The position numbers and the translations under genes were made by a program. From positions 36,942 through 100,941 of the forward strand of contig QHVH01000016.1 in the NCBI GenBank assembly GCA_003222245.1: a DNA stretch of 64,000 nt. The letters are read 5' to 3'. Source of the DNA: Blastocatellia bacterium AA13. Its GTDB lineage: Bacteria > Acidobacteriota > Blastocatellia > UBA7656. This document shows positions 29,200 through 37,814 of the stretch, in pieces. Each line of letters opens with the position of its first letter. Positions within the stretch are counted from its first letter, which is position 1. A model generated the notes under the pieces. That model did not search any database and was not told the DNA's origin. It worked only from the letters and a program-made list of their open reading frames with translations.

Positions 29200-30624
29200 T
29201 TATTTAGAACGCCGTTCGAGTTCTTTTATCAGCTTGCCGTGAATCCCGCCGAACGAACCGTTAGACATTCCAATGACAATGTCGCCGCTTGCGACCATTT
29301 CAGACAGGTATAAAACGATGCCGTCTATAGCTTCTATGAACTCAGCGGTTCGGCCGAAATCTCTCAACGCCCCGATCATCTCGGCAGGCGAAATGCCCGT
29401 TTCAGCGGTGTAGCGCTCAGGATGGAATAGACCGGCAATAATAACGACGTCGGCCTCGGAAAGACTCTGGACGAAGGCCTTCTGGAATTCCTTGCGCTGC
29501 GCCGTGAAAGACCGCGGTTCGAATACCGCGACAATTCGGCCGTGGGGATATTTCTGGCGAGCCGCAAACAGCGTTTCGCGCACCGCCGTCGGATGATGAG
29601 CGAAGTCATCGATTATAGTAATTCCATCGACGACCGCGCGGATTTCCATTCGCCGCTTGACGCTTTTAAATTCCGCGAGCGCGTTTCGAACAGCGCTTCG
29701 ATCGAGACCAAGAAGTTCAGCGCAGGCTACAACGGCCAGACAGTTCCTGATGTTGAAGGCGCCGGCCAGAGGCGTCTTATACGATTCGAATCGCGCGCCG
29801 CCTGCTTCCACATCGAAAGAAGTCATCTCTCCGGAAAAATCAAGATTCGTCGCTCGCCATCGCGCGTCGTCGGAGGTCCCGAAACTCTCAACCGGGCAAA
29901 AGGCTTTTCGCGAAAGCTCTCTTACGGCCTCCGAGTCCCAGCCCGCGATCAGGCGCCCATTTTGGGGAATGAGGTTTATGAGTCTGCTGAACGCGAGCTT
30001 CACCGCGTCAAAGTCGCGATAGATGTCAGCGTGATCGAATTCGACGTTGTTCAGTATCACCGAATCCGGAAGATAGTGCATGAACTTCGGACCTTTGTCG
30101 AAGTAAGCTGTGTCGTATTCATCCCCTTCTATCACGAAAAACTCGCCCGCCGTCACTCGGAAAGAAGACTGAAAATTCTCGGCGACACCTCCGACCAGAA
30201 ACGAAGGGTTCATACCGGCGCACTCGAGAGCCCATGCCATAAGAGACGTCGTGGTGGTCTTGCCGTGCGTCCCCGCAACCACAATTGAATGACGGCCTCG
30301 AATGAAATTCTCTTCGACGACAGCCGCCATCGACGTGTAATACATTTTCTGGTTAAGGACATACTCGAGCTCGGGGTTGCCGCGAGTGATGGCGTTGCCG
30401 ACAACTACAATATCCGGGCGGTCGGCGAGGTTATCCGCCTTGTAGCCTTCGCTCACCGGTATTCCAAGCTGTTCTAGCTGCGTTGACATCGGCGGATAGA
30501 CATTCTCATCCGAGCCGGTGACGCGATGGCCCTGGGTCTTCAGCATTCCCGCAAGCGAAGCCATCGCAGTACCGCAGATCCCGATGAGATGATAGTGCTT
30601 ATTGGTCAAATGAGGCTCCAGCAT
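29200..30624 (-). CDS. mpl: UDP-MurNAc:tripeptide ligase Mpl
   Basis: A 474-residue Mur-ligase-family enzyme. It matches Mpl rather than MurC in its N-terminus (HYHLIGICGTAMASLAGMLK, GSDENVYPPMSTQLE). The ATP-binding P-loop is VVAGTHGKTTTTSLMAW, and the central domain has the HHPTAV motif. Mpl joins recycled L-Ala-gamma-D-Glu-meso-DAP to UDP-MurNAc, returning cell-wall peptide directly to the cytoplasmic precursor pool. This implies a Gram-negative-type wall with meso-DAP and peptidoglycan recycling. It stands alone, with other wall genes further along (34.7-37 kb). Confidence 0.93.
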   Translation of the reverse strand: MLEPHLTNKHYHLIGICGTAMASLAGMLKTQGHRVTGSDENVYPPMSTQLEQLGIPVSEGYKADNLADRPDIVVVGNAITRGNPELEYVLNQKMYYTSMAAVVEENFIRGRHSIVVAGTHGKTTTTSLMAWALECAGMNPSFLVGGVAENFQSSFRVTAGEFFVIEGDEYDTAYFDKGPKFMHYLPDSVILNNVEFDHADIYRDFDAVKLAFSRLINLIPQNGRLIAGWDSEAVRELSRKAFCPVESFGTSDDARWRATNLDFSGEMTSFDVEAGGARFESYKTPLAGAFNIRNCLAVVACAELLGLDRSAVRNALAEFKSVKRRMEIRAVVDGITIIDDFAHHPTAVRETLFAARQKYPHGRIVAVFEPRSFTAQRKEFQKAFVQSLSEADVVIIAGLFHPERYTAETGISPAEMIGALRDFGRTAEFIEAIDGIVLYLSEMVASGDIVIGMSNGSFGGIHGKLIKELERRSK

Positions 30625-30754
30625 TGGCAGTGTAAGATCAAAGCCAGAGAGCTTATTTCAGATTCGCCGACAGAATCAATTCTATTGAGACCAGTACTGA
30701 AATAGACCGTAGCGCAAAAAGGGCGGGCACGGAGGTCCGTCCATACATTGATCT

Positions 30755-32041
30755 TCACCCTTCCGTCAAAACGCAATCTTCCTTTCTCAGCATCAACACC
30801 AGGACTGCCGCCACTAGCGCGGAGCCGGCCAGATAAAGCACTCCACCGGTGAATGACTTTGTCGCCTCCTTCACAAAGCCAACTACAAACGGTCCGACGA
30901 ACCCGCCGAGGTTGCCTACCGAATTGATCAAGCCTATTGACGCGGCGGCGGCCGAACCCGAGAGAAAACCGGTCGGCAACGCCCAAAAACTCGGGAAGTA
31001 GCTAAACAAACCTGCCGCCGCAACGCAGAACATCGCGATTGCAAGAAACGGATTACTGCTCACCAGTGTGCTCAACACGAGCCCCACGAACGCCACAAGC
31101 ATCGGAGCAACCGTATGCCAGCGCCGCTCCTTTGTTCGATCGGATGACCAGCCAAGCCCGATCATAGCAATGAGTCCGAAGCAATAGGGCAGCGCCGACA
31201 CAAGAGTGACCTGAAAATTCGTCAGCCCGGAGATACTCTTGACGATGGTCGGGAGCCACAAGTTGAGCCCAAGAGAACTCGTGATGATGAAGAAGTACGC
31301 GACCGCGAGAACGATAACTCCGCGGTGTCTGAGCGATTCCAACACTGTGAGCGAGCGCGCCTCACTCTTCCTTTGCCGCTCGATCCGCAACTCTTCAACA
31401 AGCCATTCACGCTCGTCTTCAGAGAGCCACGCCGCCTGGCTCGGCCGGTCCGTCAGATAGAAGATCGTAACTACTCCGAAAATGATCGCCGGCCCGCCCT
31501 CAACGATGAACAGCCAGCGCCATCCCGCGAGTCCGAGCCAGTTCACGCCGAGCAGTAAACCCGAAATCGGCGAGCCCACAATGTTCGCGATCGGCACCGC
31601 CGCCATGAACAACGCTACAGCCTTCGCCCTGTCTTCGTCCCTGAACCAGTGGCTCAGATAGACGATTATGCCGGGGAAGAAGCCGGCTTCCGCCGCGCCG
31701 AGCAGAAATCTGACCGCGTAGAACTGACCGGCCGTATGAATAAAACCCATACAAGTCGCCAGAACGCCCCACGAGATCATGATTCGCGCGATCCAGCCTC
31801 GCGCGCTCCAACGCTCCACCAGCATTGTTCCAGGAATCTCCAGAACAAAATATCCGATGAAGAAAATCCCCGCGCCAAAACCGTACGTCTCGCTCGTGAA
31901 GTTCAAGTCCCGAGTCATCTCGAGGTTCGCATACGTGACATTGACTCGATCGAGGAAGCAAATAATGTAGACAATAAAAAGGAAGGGGATGAGCCGCCGG
32001 GTGATCCGCCTACGCGCCCGCTTTGAAAGAGGCTCCTGCAC
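30755..32041 (-). CDS. MFS transporter, anion:cation symporter type
   Basis: A twelve-helix major facilitator. FLFIVYIICFLDRVNVTYAN in helix 1 and the following loop are characteristic of the anion:cation symporter (ACS) family, which carries organic acids such as phthalate, tartrate or hexuronate. The frame extends to 32209 but that part overlaps the upstream hydrolase gene. The real start must lie just after that gene's stop at 32085. GTG 32041 is the nearest standard start; an AAGGAG lies further upstream, next to a non-standard ATC. The start is therefore uncertain. Close spacing suggests co-transcription with the hydrolase. Confidence 0.82.
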   Translation of the reverse strand: MQEPLSKRARRRITRRLIPFLFIVYIICFLDRVNVTYANLEMTRDLNFTSETYGFGAGIFFIGYFVLEIPGTMLVERWSARGWIARIMISWGVLATCMGFIHTAGQFYAVRFLLGAAEAGFFPGIIVYLSHWFRDEDRAKAVALFMAAVPIANIVGSPISGLLLGVNWLGLAGWRWLFIVEGGPAIIFGVVTIFYLTDRPSQAAWLSEDEREWLVEELRIERQRKSEARSLTVLESLRHRGVIVLAVAYFFIITSSLGLNLWLPTIVKSISGLTNFQVTLVSALPYCFGLIAMIGLGWSSDRTKERRWHTVAPMLVAFVGLVLSTLVSSNPFLAIAMFCVAAAGLFSYFPSFWALPTGFLSGSAAAASIGLINSVGNLGGFVGPFVVGFVKEATKSFTGGVLYLAGSALVAAVLVLMLRKEDCVLTEG

Positions 32042-32084
32042 TACTGTTGTCGCCGCTCTGATGTCTTCTCCTTGGCGTGAGTCG

Positions 32085-32912
32085 TCACGCAGCCAGATGC
32101 CCGGATATCCAGTTCGTGACGGTCGAAAAGAGCTCTTCTTTTTCCGGTTCATTGAAGAGCTCGTGGTAGAAGCCTGAATAAGTCCGCAGCTCTTTGTCTT
32201 TCGATCCAATCAAAGGGAAGAGACGCGCCGTTGCGTCGTAGCTTGCAAGCTTGTCATCGGAGCCGTGAAGTATTAGTAGAGGCTTCTTAATCTCGGAAGC
32301 GCGCCGCGTGAGATCTTCCATTGCCCGGGTTGCCTCCGCGAACCACCTCGCGCTTACGACGTGGTGCACAAGCGGATCGGCTGCATAGGCGGCTCCAACA
32401 TTCGGATCGCGGCTTAGCACCGCCGGATCGATTTCATTATTGAGAGTCAGGCGCGGCATCAGCGCCGCGCTTATTTTGCCAATGAGAAGTTTATGCGGAG
32501 GAACTCGAGCCGCGACGCCGACGAGAGGGGCTGAAATAACCGCGCCTCGTATCGCAGGGTCGTTGCGAAGAAGATACCTCAGAGCTATCAGGCCGCCCAT
32601 ACTATGAGCGACAAGAAAAAGCGGAAGAGGAGCCTCATTGCTGACGACCCGGCGTATCATTAACCCGAGATCGTCCTCGTAGTCCTTGAACCGTTCGACG
32701 TGGCCGCGCGCGCCATCCGACTTGCCGTGGCCTCGCTGATCGTAGCCGGTAACCGAGCAACCCCGTGCACTGAGGTGTGATGTCAGGGCCCCGTACCTTC
32801 CGCTGTGTTCTCCAAAACCGTGAACCAATATTGCTTCGGCTACCGCTTGAGGCGCCGGCCTTCGCCACATCCAGAGCTTCGTGCGGTCTTGAGTGATAAT
32901 CGATTCTTCCAT
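32085..32912 (-). CDS. Monoacylglycerol-lipase-like alpha/beta hydrolase
   Basis: A 275-residue cytoplasmic serine hydrolase of the Hydrolase_4 (monoglyceride lipase) type. The oxyanion region is ILVHGFGEHSGRY, followed by DQRGHGKSDGARGHV, the nucleophile elbow LVAHSMGGLIALRY (Ser about 98), the acid in ILHGSDDKLAS and the catalytic His in YSGFYHELFNEPE. All triad positions are in family order. It probably cleaves acylglycerols or lysophospholipids. It lies immediately upstream of the MFS carrier on the same strand. Confidence 0.9.
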   Translation of the reverse strand: MEESIITQDRTKLWMWRRPAPQAVAEAILVHGFGEHSGRYGALTSHLSARGCSVTGYDQRGHGKSDGARGHVERFKDYEDDLGLMIRRVVSNEAPLPLFLVAHSMGGLIALRYLLRNDPAIRGAVISAPLVGVAARVPPHKLLIGKISAALMPRLTLNNEIDPAVLSRDPNVGAAYAADPLVHHVVSARWFAEATRAMEDLTRRASEIKKPLLILHGSDDKLASYDATARLFPLIGSKDKELRTYSGFYHELFNEPEKEELFSTVTNWISGHLAA

Positions 32913-33236
32913 ATGTGAAGTTGCTGATGAAATGAAGCAGGCCTCAGGCGAATCCGCAGAGATTAAACGCTATCGCTGCCGCGGCCGCAACCGTACGGCG
33001 ACTGGATTCTCGAGCGGCGATCAAGCGAGATCGATGGCCTTATTGTCGTAAAACCGGCCACAACAAGGATCGACGGCCGAGATCAGCGGAAGGGAGCCGA
33101 CGCCGGAGGGAGCCATGTCGCTCAGTCGCTGAGGCCCGAGCGAGGGGTTGAAAAGCACGAAATTTGCTCCGTTCCAGTCATGGGCGTCCGCGTGTGTACG
33201 ATTTCGCTCTCGTCACCGGAGACATCCGAGGTGCAA
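32913..33236. other. Intergenic, no gene seen
   Basis: A 324-base gap between the divergent lipase and GlsB-like genes. Short frames are present on both strands but have neither start signals nor protein-like sequence. It probably holds promoters for both neighbours. The last bases (GAGGTGCAA) form the ribosome site of the next gene. Confidence 0.55.
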
Positions 33237-33521
33237 ATGAACCTGACTGTGGAAAATTTAGTGATTCTGTTGCTCGTCGGAGGGCTCACCGGCGCCATAG
33301 GACAGAGACTTGCTGGGTATTCGCGAGGCGGGTGCTTAACCTCCATTGCTCTGGGCTTCATTGGAGCTTTGATTGGAAGCTGGGCCGTAAAACAGTTCAG
33401 GCTGCCTGAGATATTCGCAATGAAAATAGGCGAGACTCACTTCCCTATCGTTTGGGCGATTGTAGGAGCGGCGGTTCTGGTGGCTATCTTTGGATTGCTG
33501 ACGAGGAGACGGTATATCTAA
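33237..33521 (+). CDS. GlsB/YeaQ/YmgE-type stress membrane protein
   Basis: About 94 residues with three membrane helices. VILLLVGGLTGAIGQRLAG and the central SIALGFIGALIGSW match the transglycosylase-associated (GlsB/YeaQ/YmgE) family, which is stress-induced in several bacteria but biochemically uncharacterised. The start at ATG 33237 has GAGG 6 bases upstream. A longer frame from 33180 would add an unrelated leader. Confidence 0.8.
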   Translation: MNLTVENLVILLLVGGLTGAIGQRLAGYSRGGCLTSIALGFIGALIGSWAVKQFRLPEIFAMKIGETHFPIVWAIVGAAVLVAIFGLLTRRRYI

Positions 33522-33607
33522 GCGGGATCGTAGAAGGTCGTCTGTTCGACTTTTTGTGAACAACGCGAATTGGGCGCTTCGGCGTCAGCTAATAAGGACC
33601 AACAACA

Positions 33608-33784
33608 ATGAAAGTACGACTAATCAAGGCCGAGTCGTCACCCTCTAAGGAAAAAGAGGAGCGACCGGTCGCCGATGTTTCAATCGTCGACACCATCCGA
33701 TCGTGGGTACGCGAGTTCAAATCGAACGAAGCGGGAAAGGCCCGCCTGGAGTTTAAACGAGTAAATAACCTCGGTAAAACATAG
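33608..33784 (+). CDS. 58-residue basic hypothetical protein
   Basis: ATG 33608 to TAG 33784 encodes MKVRLIKAESS, an acidic/lysine stretch (KEKEERPVAD), then a predicted amphipathic helix DTIRSWVREFKSNEAGKARLEF and a short basic tail. AAGGACC lies about 10 bases upstream. The sequence looks like a real small protein by codon choice and helix periodicity, but I recognise no family. Confidence 0.5.
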   Translation: MKVRLIKAESSPSKEKEERPVADVSIVDTIRSWVREFKSNEAGKARLEFKRVNNLGKT

Positions 33785-34143
33785 CGGAATTAATACGCCA
33801 GGCTTCATTCCGGGCTCCAGACGGCACGATATTCCTATAGTTAAGTGCAGTTGCTCGCCCCGATCCTAATACTCTCTTTCTCGATCTCAATACACTCTTC
33901 ATTGATCGAACAGTGAAGTAATTCATCTCTTATCGTCTATGCCTGCAAGATCATTGCATCGGGCTGTGGAGTAGAAGAAACCTACGAAGCAGTCGCGCCT
34001 CCGTCCTTCTCGACAGTTGGAGATCGACTGCGCTGCCGCATCGAGCAGTGGCTCGATTGTTGCTTCGTCATGGAGACATAGCGTTGAGACATAGCGTTCA
34101 TATCAACGCTCCGCACAAAAGACGCACGAGAGGAGGTAGAAAA
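33785..34143. other. Intergenic, AT-richer, no gene seen
   Basis: This stretch separates the 58-residue gene from the BON-domain gene. No convincing frame is present. It ends with GAGGAGG at 34130-34136, the ribosome site of the next gene. Promoter elements are likely but not assigned. Confidence 0.5.
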
Positions 34144-34725
34144 TTGAGCGAAAATAGAGAAAAGCGAATAGTAGTAGAGGACGCTCCTATAGAGGGTCGT
34201 CGAATGGTTGAGAGTTCGTACAACTCCGTGGTCAGCGACCGGAGAAGGATATCGGGCGTGGCTATAACCGCTCTCGTTCTCGCAGCCGTCACCGCCGCCG
34301 TAGTAATTGCATTGTTGATTGTGTACAACCAGCGAAACAACACTGATGAAGCGCTGGAAAAAGAGAGAGCTATAGCCGCGGCCGCGCAGCAAACGCCCAA
34401 TCAACCGCAACCGCCCGTAGTAGTCACCGTGCCCCCGTCTCAGCCGGCTACAGTGCCTGTGCCATATCCGGCGCCCGCACCATCGCAGCCTGCGACTCAG
34501 CCTAATACCGCTCCCTCAAGCACCAGCATTGAAATCGAGGTGACCTCGCGCCTGCTAAATGACGAGCAGTTGCGGAGCCAGATAGTTAATGTGAAGGTCG
34601 CCGGCGGGACCGCCACGCTGACCGGCAACGTTCCCGACGAGGGCCTCAAAAAGCGGGCCGAGACGATCGCAAAGGCGGTCAACGGAGTTCAAACTGTCAT
34701 AAACAATATTACGGTTCAACCCTGA
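34144..34725 (+). CDS. BON-domain membrane-anchored protein
   Basis: About 193 residues starting at TTG 34144, with AGGAGG 7 bases upstream. A basic cytoplasmic N-terminus precedes one membrane helix (AITALVLAAVTAAVVIALLIV). A Pro/Gln-rich spacer follows (about residues 95-125), then a C-terminal BON domain (VTSRLLNDEQLRSQIVNV, ending VNGVQTVINNITVQP). BON domains bind phospholipid or peptidoglycan-associated surfaces in the periplasm. The proline-rich stretch could span part of the wall. It lies 27 bases before the L,D-transpeptidase gene and is probably in an operon with it. Confidence 0.83.
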   Translation: MSENREKRIVVEDAPIEGRRMVESSYNSVVSDRRRISGVAITALVLAAVTAAVVIALLIVYNQRNNTDEALEKERAIAAAAQQTPNQPQPPVVVTVPPSQPATVPVPYPAPAPSQPATQPNTAPSSTSIEIEVTSRLLNDEQLRSQIVNVKVAGGTATLTGNVPDEGLKKRAETIAKAVNGVQTVINNITVQP

Positions 34726-34752
34726 AGATCGAGGCACGAAGGACGCTTGAAG

Positions 34753-36270
34753 ATGAACGATATTCTGCGATCAATCAGTGTCGTCGCGGCTGTTTTCACG
34801 CTTCTGGCCGGCGCCGCATGCGTCACCGAATCGTCCAACGACGGCGGCAATAGATCTACTCCGCCCGCCAACACCGATGCGGCAAGCGCCCCCCCAACCG
34901 CCCCGGAACCGGCGCCGCCAACGCCCGATGCTGCGCTCAATACTCAAGCCGTGACTCTGGCCGTGATTGATGCGTTCTTCGCGCAGGAAGGCTTTGCGGA
35001 AGATCTCAAATCGAAACTGCGGCTCACGGACGATCAGGTCAATAGTCTCAGGAGCATCGCGCGCCGCGAAACGTCCAAACTGCGCGAATCCGATAACGAC
35101 GACCAATATGCCGGCAATACCAGAGCCGCCCGCGAGGACGCCCTCGAGAAGAGCAAGGCCATCATTGGCGAAGAAAAGAGCCGGGAATTGGTCGCCTTCG
35201 TAAACGAGCGTTGGAATGGCAACGCCGCCGCGTCAACATCGGGAGGCGCTTCGCCTTCGGGGACATCTCCATCTGCCGTACCGCGGGACTCGGGCGCGAT
35301 TGCGGCTGGGGTTCCAAAAGACAACCGGGTTGTCGTGAACACGCCTGCGTTTCGAATGGATCTGTTTGAAGACGGGAAGCTAATCAAGTCTTATAAGATC
35401 GGCATAGGATATCCCGAATTCCCTCTTCCAACAGGACAGCGCAAAGCGGAGACAATCATCTTCAACCCGACCTGGACACCACCCGATGAAGCGTGGGTAG
35501 AGTCACCGGGAAGCAAAGTCAAGGTCGGAGAAAAAATCGAAGCAGGCGATAAGCTGAATCCGCTCGGGCCGATCAAAATTCCAATCGGCTTGCCATCGTT
35601 GATACACGGCGGCAAGGCTCCGGCAAAACTTGGCGGCTTCGCATCACACGGATGCGTAGGCTTGACAACTCCACAGATAAACGATTTTGTCAGGCGACTG
35701 GCGCAACTCTCCGGCACTCCGCTGTCGGATGAACAAATCAGTGAGTTTGAGAAAAACAAGAAAGATACAAAGACGGTGAAGCTGAGCAAGCCGGTTCCCG
35801 TGGAACTGCGCTATGAAACCATAACCGTTGAAGACGGCAAACTTCATATCTACCGCGATGTCTACGACCGCGGAACGAATACGCAAGAGAATCTGGCTAG
35901 AGTGCTGCAATCGTACGGCGTGACCATGGATCAGTTGAATGATAGCGAACGGGCTGAAGTGACGAGCGCCCTCAATCAGATGGCTCGCGACGCACGCGGT
36001 CAGCCGACCACGGACGCTTCGGACGCGAAAAAATTAGATAATGCCAATTCCTCAGCGCCCTCCACCAAATCGAAAAAAAGTGGTCCGCGCAAAGAAGAGT
36101 CGAAGAACAGCAGCCCAAGTGGAAAGGTGACGCGTTCAATTAGCGGCAGCAAGGAGATGATCGTTCAGATTTCGGCACTGGCCGGAAAGGGCTATCCTGC
36201 ACCCGTCGAGTTGGATGGGGGCTCCGCGCCAAAAAGCGCTGCGCCACGCTCTGCCCGAAGACGGAAATAG
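34753..36270 (+). CDS. L,D-transpeptidase (YkuD) lipoprotein
   Basis: About 505 residues. The N-terminal lipobox LLAGAAC near residue 25 indicates lipid anchoring. A Pro/Ala-rich linker and a helical segment (about 60-150) precede the YkuD domain (about 195-345), which carries the catalytic motif SHGCVGLTT with Cys301. YkuD enzymes make 3-3 peptidoglycan crosslinks or attach proteins to the wall. The catalytic His lies two residues before Cys301. A Ser/Lys-rich C-terminal tail follows. ATG 34753 is preferred (AAGGA about 10 bases upstream) over TTG 34747. Confidence 0.88.
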   Translation: MNDILRSISVVAAVFTLLAGAACVTESSNDGGNRSTPPANTDAASAPPTAPEPAPPTPDAALNTQAVTLAVIDAFFAQEGFAEDLKSKLRLTDDQVNSLRSIARRETSKLRESDNDDQYAGNTRAAREDALEKSKAIIGEEKSRELVAFVNERWNGNAAASTSGGASPSGTSPSAVPRDSGAIAAGVPKDNRVVVNTPAFRMDLFEDGKLIKSYKIGIGYPEFPLPTGQRKAETIIFNPTWTPPDEAWVESPGSKVKVGEKIEAGDKLNPLGPIKIPIGLPSLIHGGKAPAKLGGFASHGCVGLTTPQINDFVRRLAQLSGTPLSDEQISEFEKNKKDTKTVKLSKPVPVELRYETITVEDGKLHIYRDVYDRGTNTQENLARVLQSYGVTMDQLNDSERAEVTSALNQMARDARGQPTTDASDAKKLDNANSSAPSTKSKKSGPRKEESKNSSPSGKVTRSISGSKEMIVQISALAGKGYPAPVELDGGSAPKSAAPRSARRRK

Positions 36271-36427
36271 TCGTTCAACGCTGCGTCTCTGTAAACCGGA
36301 AGGCGCAACAGAAATCGAAGAGACGGTGTACTAAATAAAACAAGCGTATGACGATCGAACATGAATCGTTGGCCATCGCCTGCGACAGATCGCATCGGTG
36401 AAAATAGCGCCAAAGCACGTTTCTTTG

Positions 36428-37141
36428 TCATTTCCGCATAAGCAGTGGATAGGGATTGATGGGATTGCCGCCGCTCCATCCGTGCGGCGAAATAGGCTTT
36501 GAGATCGCAAAGTGAAGGTGATAGTTTCCGGCTCCGGCATTGCCCGTGTCGCCGACGTAGGCGATTACATCACCGCGCCGCAACTGTGTTCCTTCGGCAA
36601 TCCCGTCCGCATAGCGCATCAGATGAGCGTAGTAGTAAACGTAGCGGCTGGAAGGATCCAGCTCGTATAGCGTCACGCCGCCTTTATCGCTCTGAAAGAG
36701 CTTGATCACACTACCATCCGACGCTGCCAGAACAGGAGTGCCCTGAGGCGCCGATATATCGATCGCGTCGTGCCGGCGGGCTTCGGAGCGGGCTTGATTA
36801 AAGGTGTCGCGCAACTGACTGGCGGCGACGCCCTGAACGGGTATCAGTAGATTTCGCGAAGCAAGATAATGGACATCGGCAGACGTGATCGCGTTCGCTA
36901 CGTCAGCCTCTTCCGCTGCTTTATCAGACTGCGAGGGTGCTGGCAGGGGCTCCATTTTCGGGGGCGCCTTCGCATTGGAGCGAGTAGCGGAATCTGTCCC
37001 AGAGCTGTTTGTTACTGAGTTCCTCGGCATCGAGCCGTTATGTCTACTGAGCATAATGGCCGCTGCCAGAAACAGACAGGCCCAAAACAAGAGCACGAAC
37101 TTGTACCTGCGAATGAACGACCGCATGAAACTGCGCTTCAA
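36428..37141 (-). CDS. M23-family peptidase, membrane-anchored
   Basis: A 237-residue protein with an N-terminal anchor helix (KFVLLFWACLFLAAAIM), a Pro/Lys-rich linker and a C-terminal M23 (LytM-like) domain. Zinc ligands are visible in RRHDAIDISAPQG (HxxxD) and NYHLHFAISKP (HxH), so the enzyme could be active on peptidoglycan crossbridges. The DNA just upstream contains AGGTGAGGA next to TTG 37141. An ATG at 37126 is an alternative start. With the L,D-transpeptidase and Mpl it suggests cell-wall remodelling in this segment. Confidence 0.88.
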   Translation of the reverse strand: MKRSFMRSFIRRYKFVLLFWACLFLAAAIMLSRHNGSMPRNSVTNSSGTDSATRSNAKAPPKMEPLPAPSQSDKAAEEADVANAITSADVHYLASRNLLIPVQGVAASQLRDTFNQARSEARRHDAIDISAPQGTPVLAASDGSVIKLFQSDKGGVTLYELDPSSRYVYYYAHLMRYADGIAEGTQLRRGDVIAYVGDTGNAGAGNYHLHFAISKPISPHGWSGGNPINPYPLLMRK

Positions 37142-37283
37142 TCCTCACCTCTCGTTGGAGCGTGCTCGATTCTTTCTTCACCAGAGATGTTCATGAATCA
37201 AATTTCACACCAGGCTCCGGTGTTTGAAGGAGACAGGGCGGCCTGAGGTGATGACATCCGCGAGTCCGCGGGGGCTTTTGAGT

Positions 37284-37592
37284 TCATCGTGCGTCCGTAC
37301 ACTCGAACGTTTCCGGCAGCATATGGTGGCAGTACAACCGACACGAGCGCAGGCGTTCTAACCAGCCGCTTTCGACTGCGACGACCGCCGGGCTCGACCC
37401 AAGAAACCGCTCTACATCAGCCGAGGTGGTCTCGCGTCCGGCGTAGTAGGTCACGCGGGGGCATTCACGGGGCACCAGATAGTTGTGAAGGCGGTGCGCG
37501 TCGATAGCCCACACGACCAGCCTGCCGGCGTATTCCGCCGGTCGCGGTTCGAACCGGCCGATGCCTGACTCTTCGCTGAGATGGAATAGCAT
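37284..37592 (-). CDS. Truncated DUF6886-like cassette protein
   Basis: A 102-residue frame starting MLFHLSEESGIGRFEPRP, then RLVVWAIDAHRLHNYLVPRECPRVTY and VVAVESGWLERL. This order resembles the start of DUF6886 proteins, whose usual length is about 170 residues. Here a TGA follows TFECTDAR, and the remaining third is missing, so the gene is probably decayed. The function of the family is unknown. Its start lies 17 bases after the end of an attC-like site, which is the position of the first gene in an integron cassette. Confidence 0.55.
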   Translation of the reverse strand: MLFHLSEESGIGRFEPRPAEYAGRLVVWAIDAHRLHNYLVPRECPRVTYYAGRETTSADVERFLGSSPAVVAVESGWLERLRSCRLYCHHMLPETFECTDAR

Positions 37593-37608
37593 AACGCGCC
37601 TCCCGCGC

Positions 37609-37702
37609 GGCTTTACGATAGCCGTTCAGCCCCGAGCGGCGCGTCCACTCTCACATTATCTTGGTATTCGCGCCGCTCGTCGGCTGCAGCGGCCTGTTAG
37701 CC
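37609..37702 (-). other. attC-like recombination site (a)
   Basis: On the minus strand a core-like GGCTAAC at 37702-37696 begins a site in which an 18-base arm (37686-37669) pairs with a 17-base arm (37643-37627), each near CAGCC...CGAGCGGCGCG, with about one extra unpaired base in the first arm. An extrahelical base on the first arm is the mark of a folded integron attC. The right core (GTAAAGCC) is degraded. Size about 94 bases. Confidence 0.6.
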
Positions 37703-37814
37703 AGCCATTTGCCAGTGCCGTACGTGCGGATAACTCTGAAACTCAGAGGATGACCCTTGGCTTTGATTTGCGGCGCAATGCTGAGTATTCTGTCGATTGT
37801 TCTTGCAACACAAA

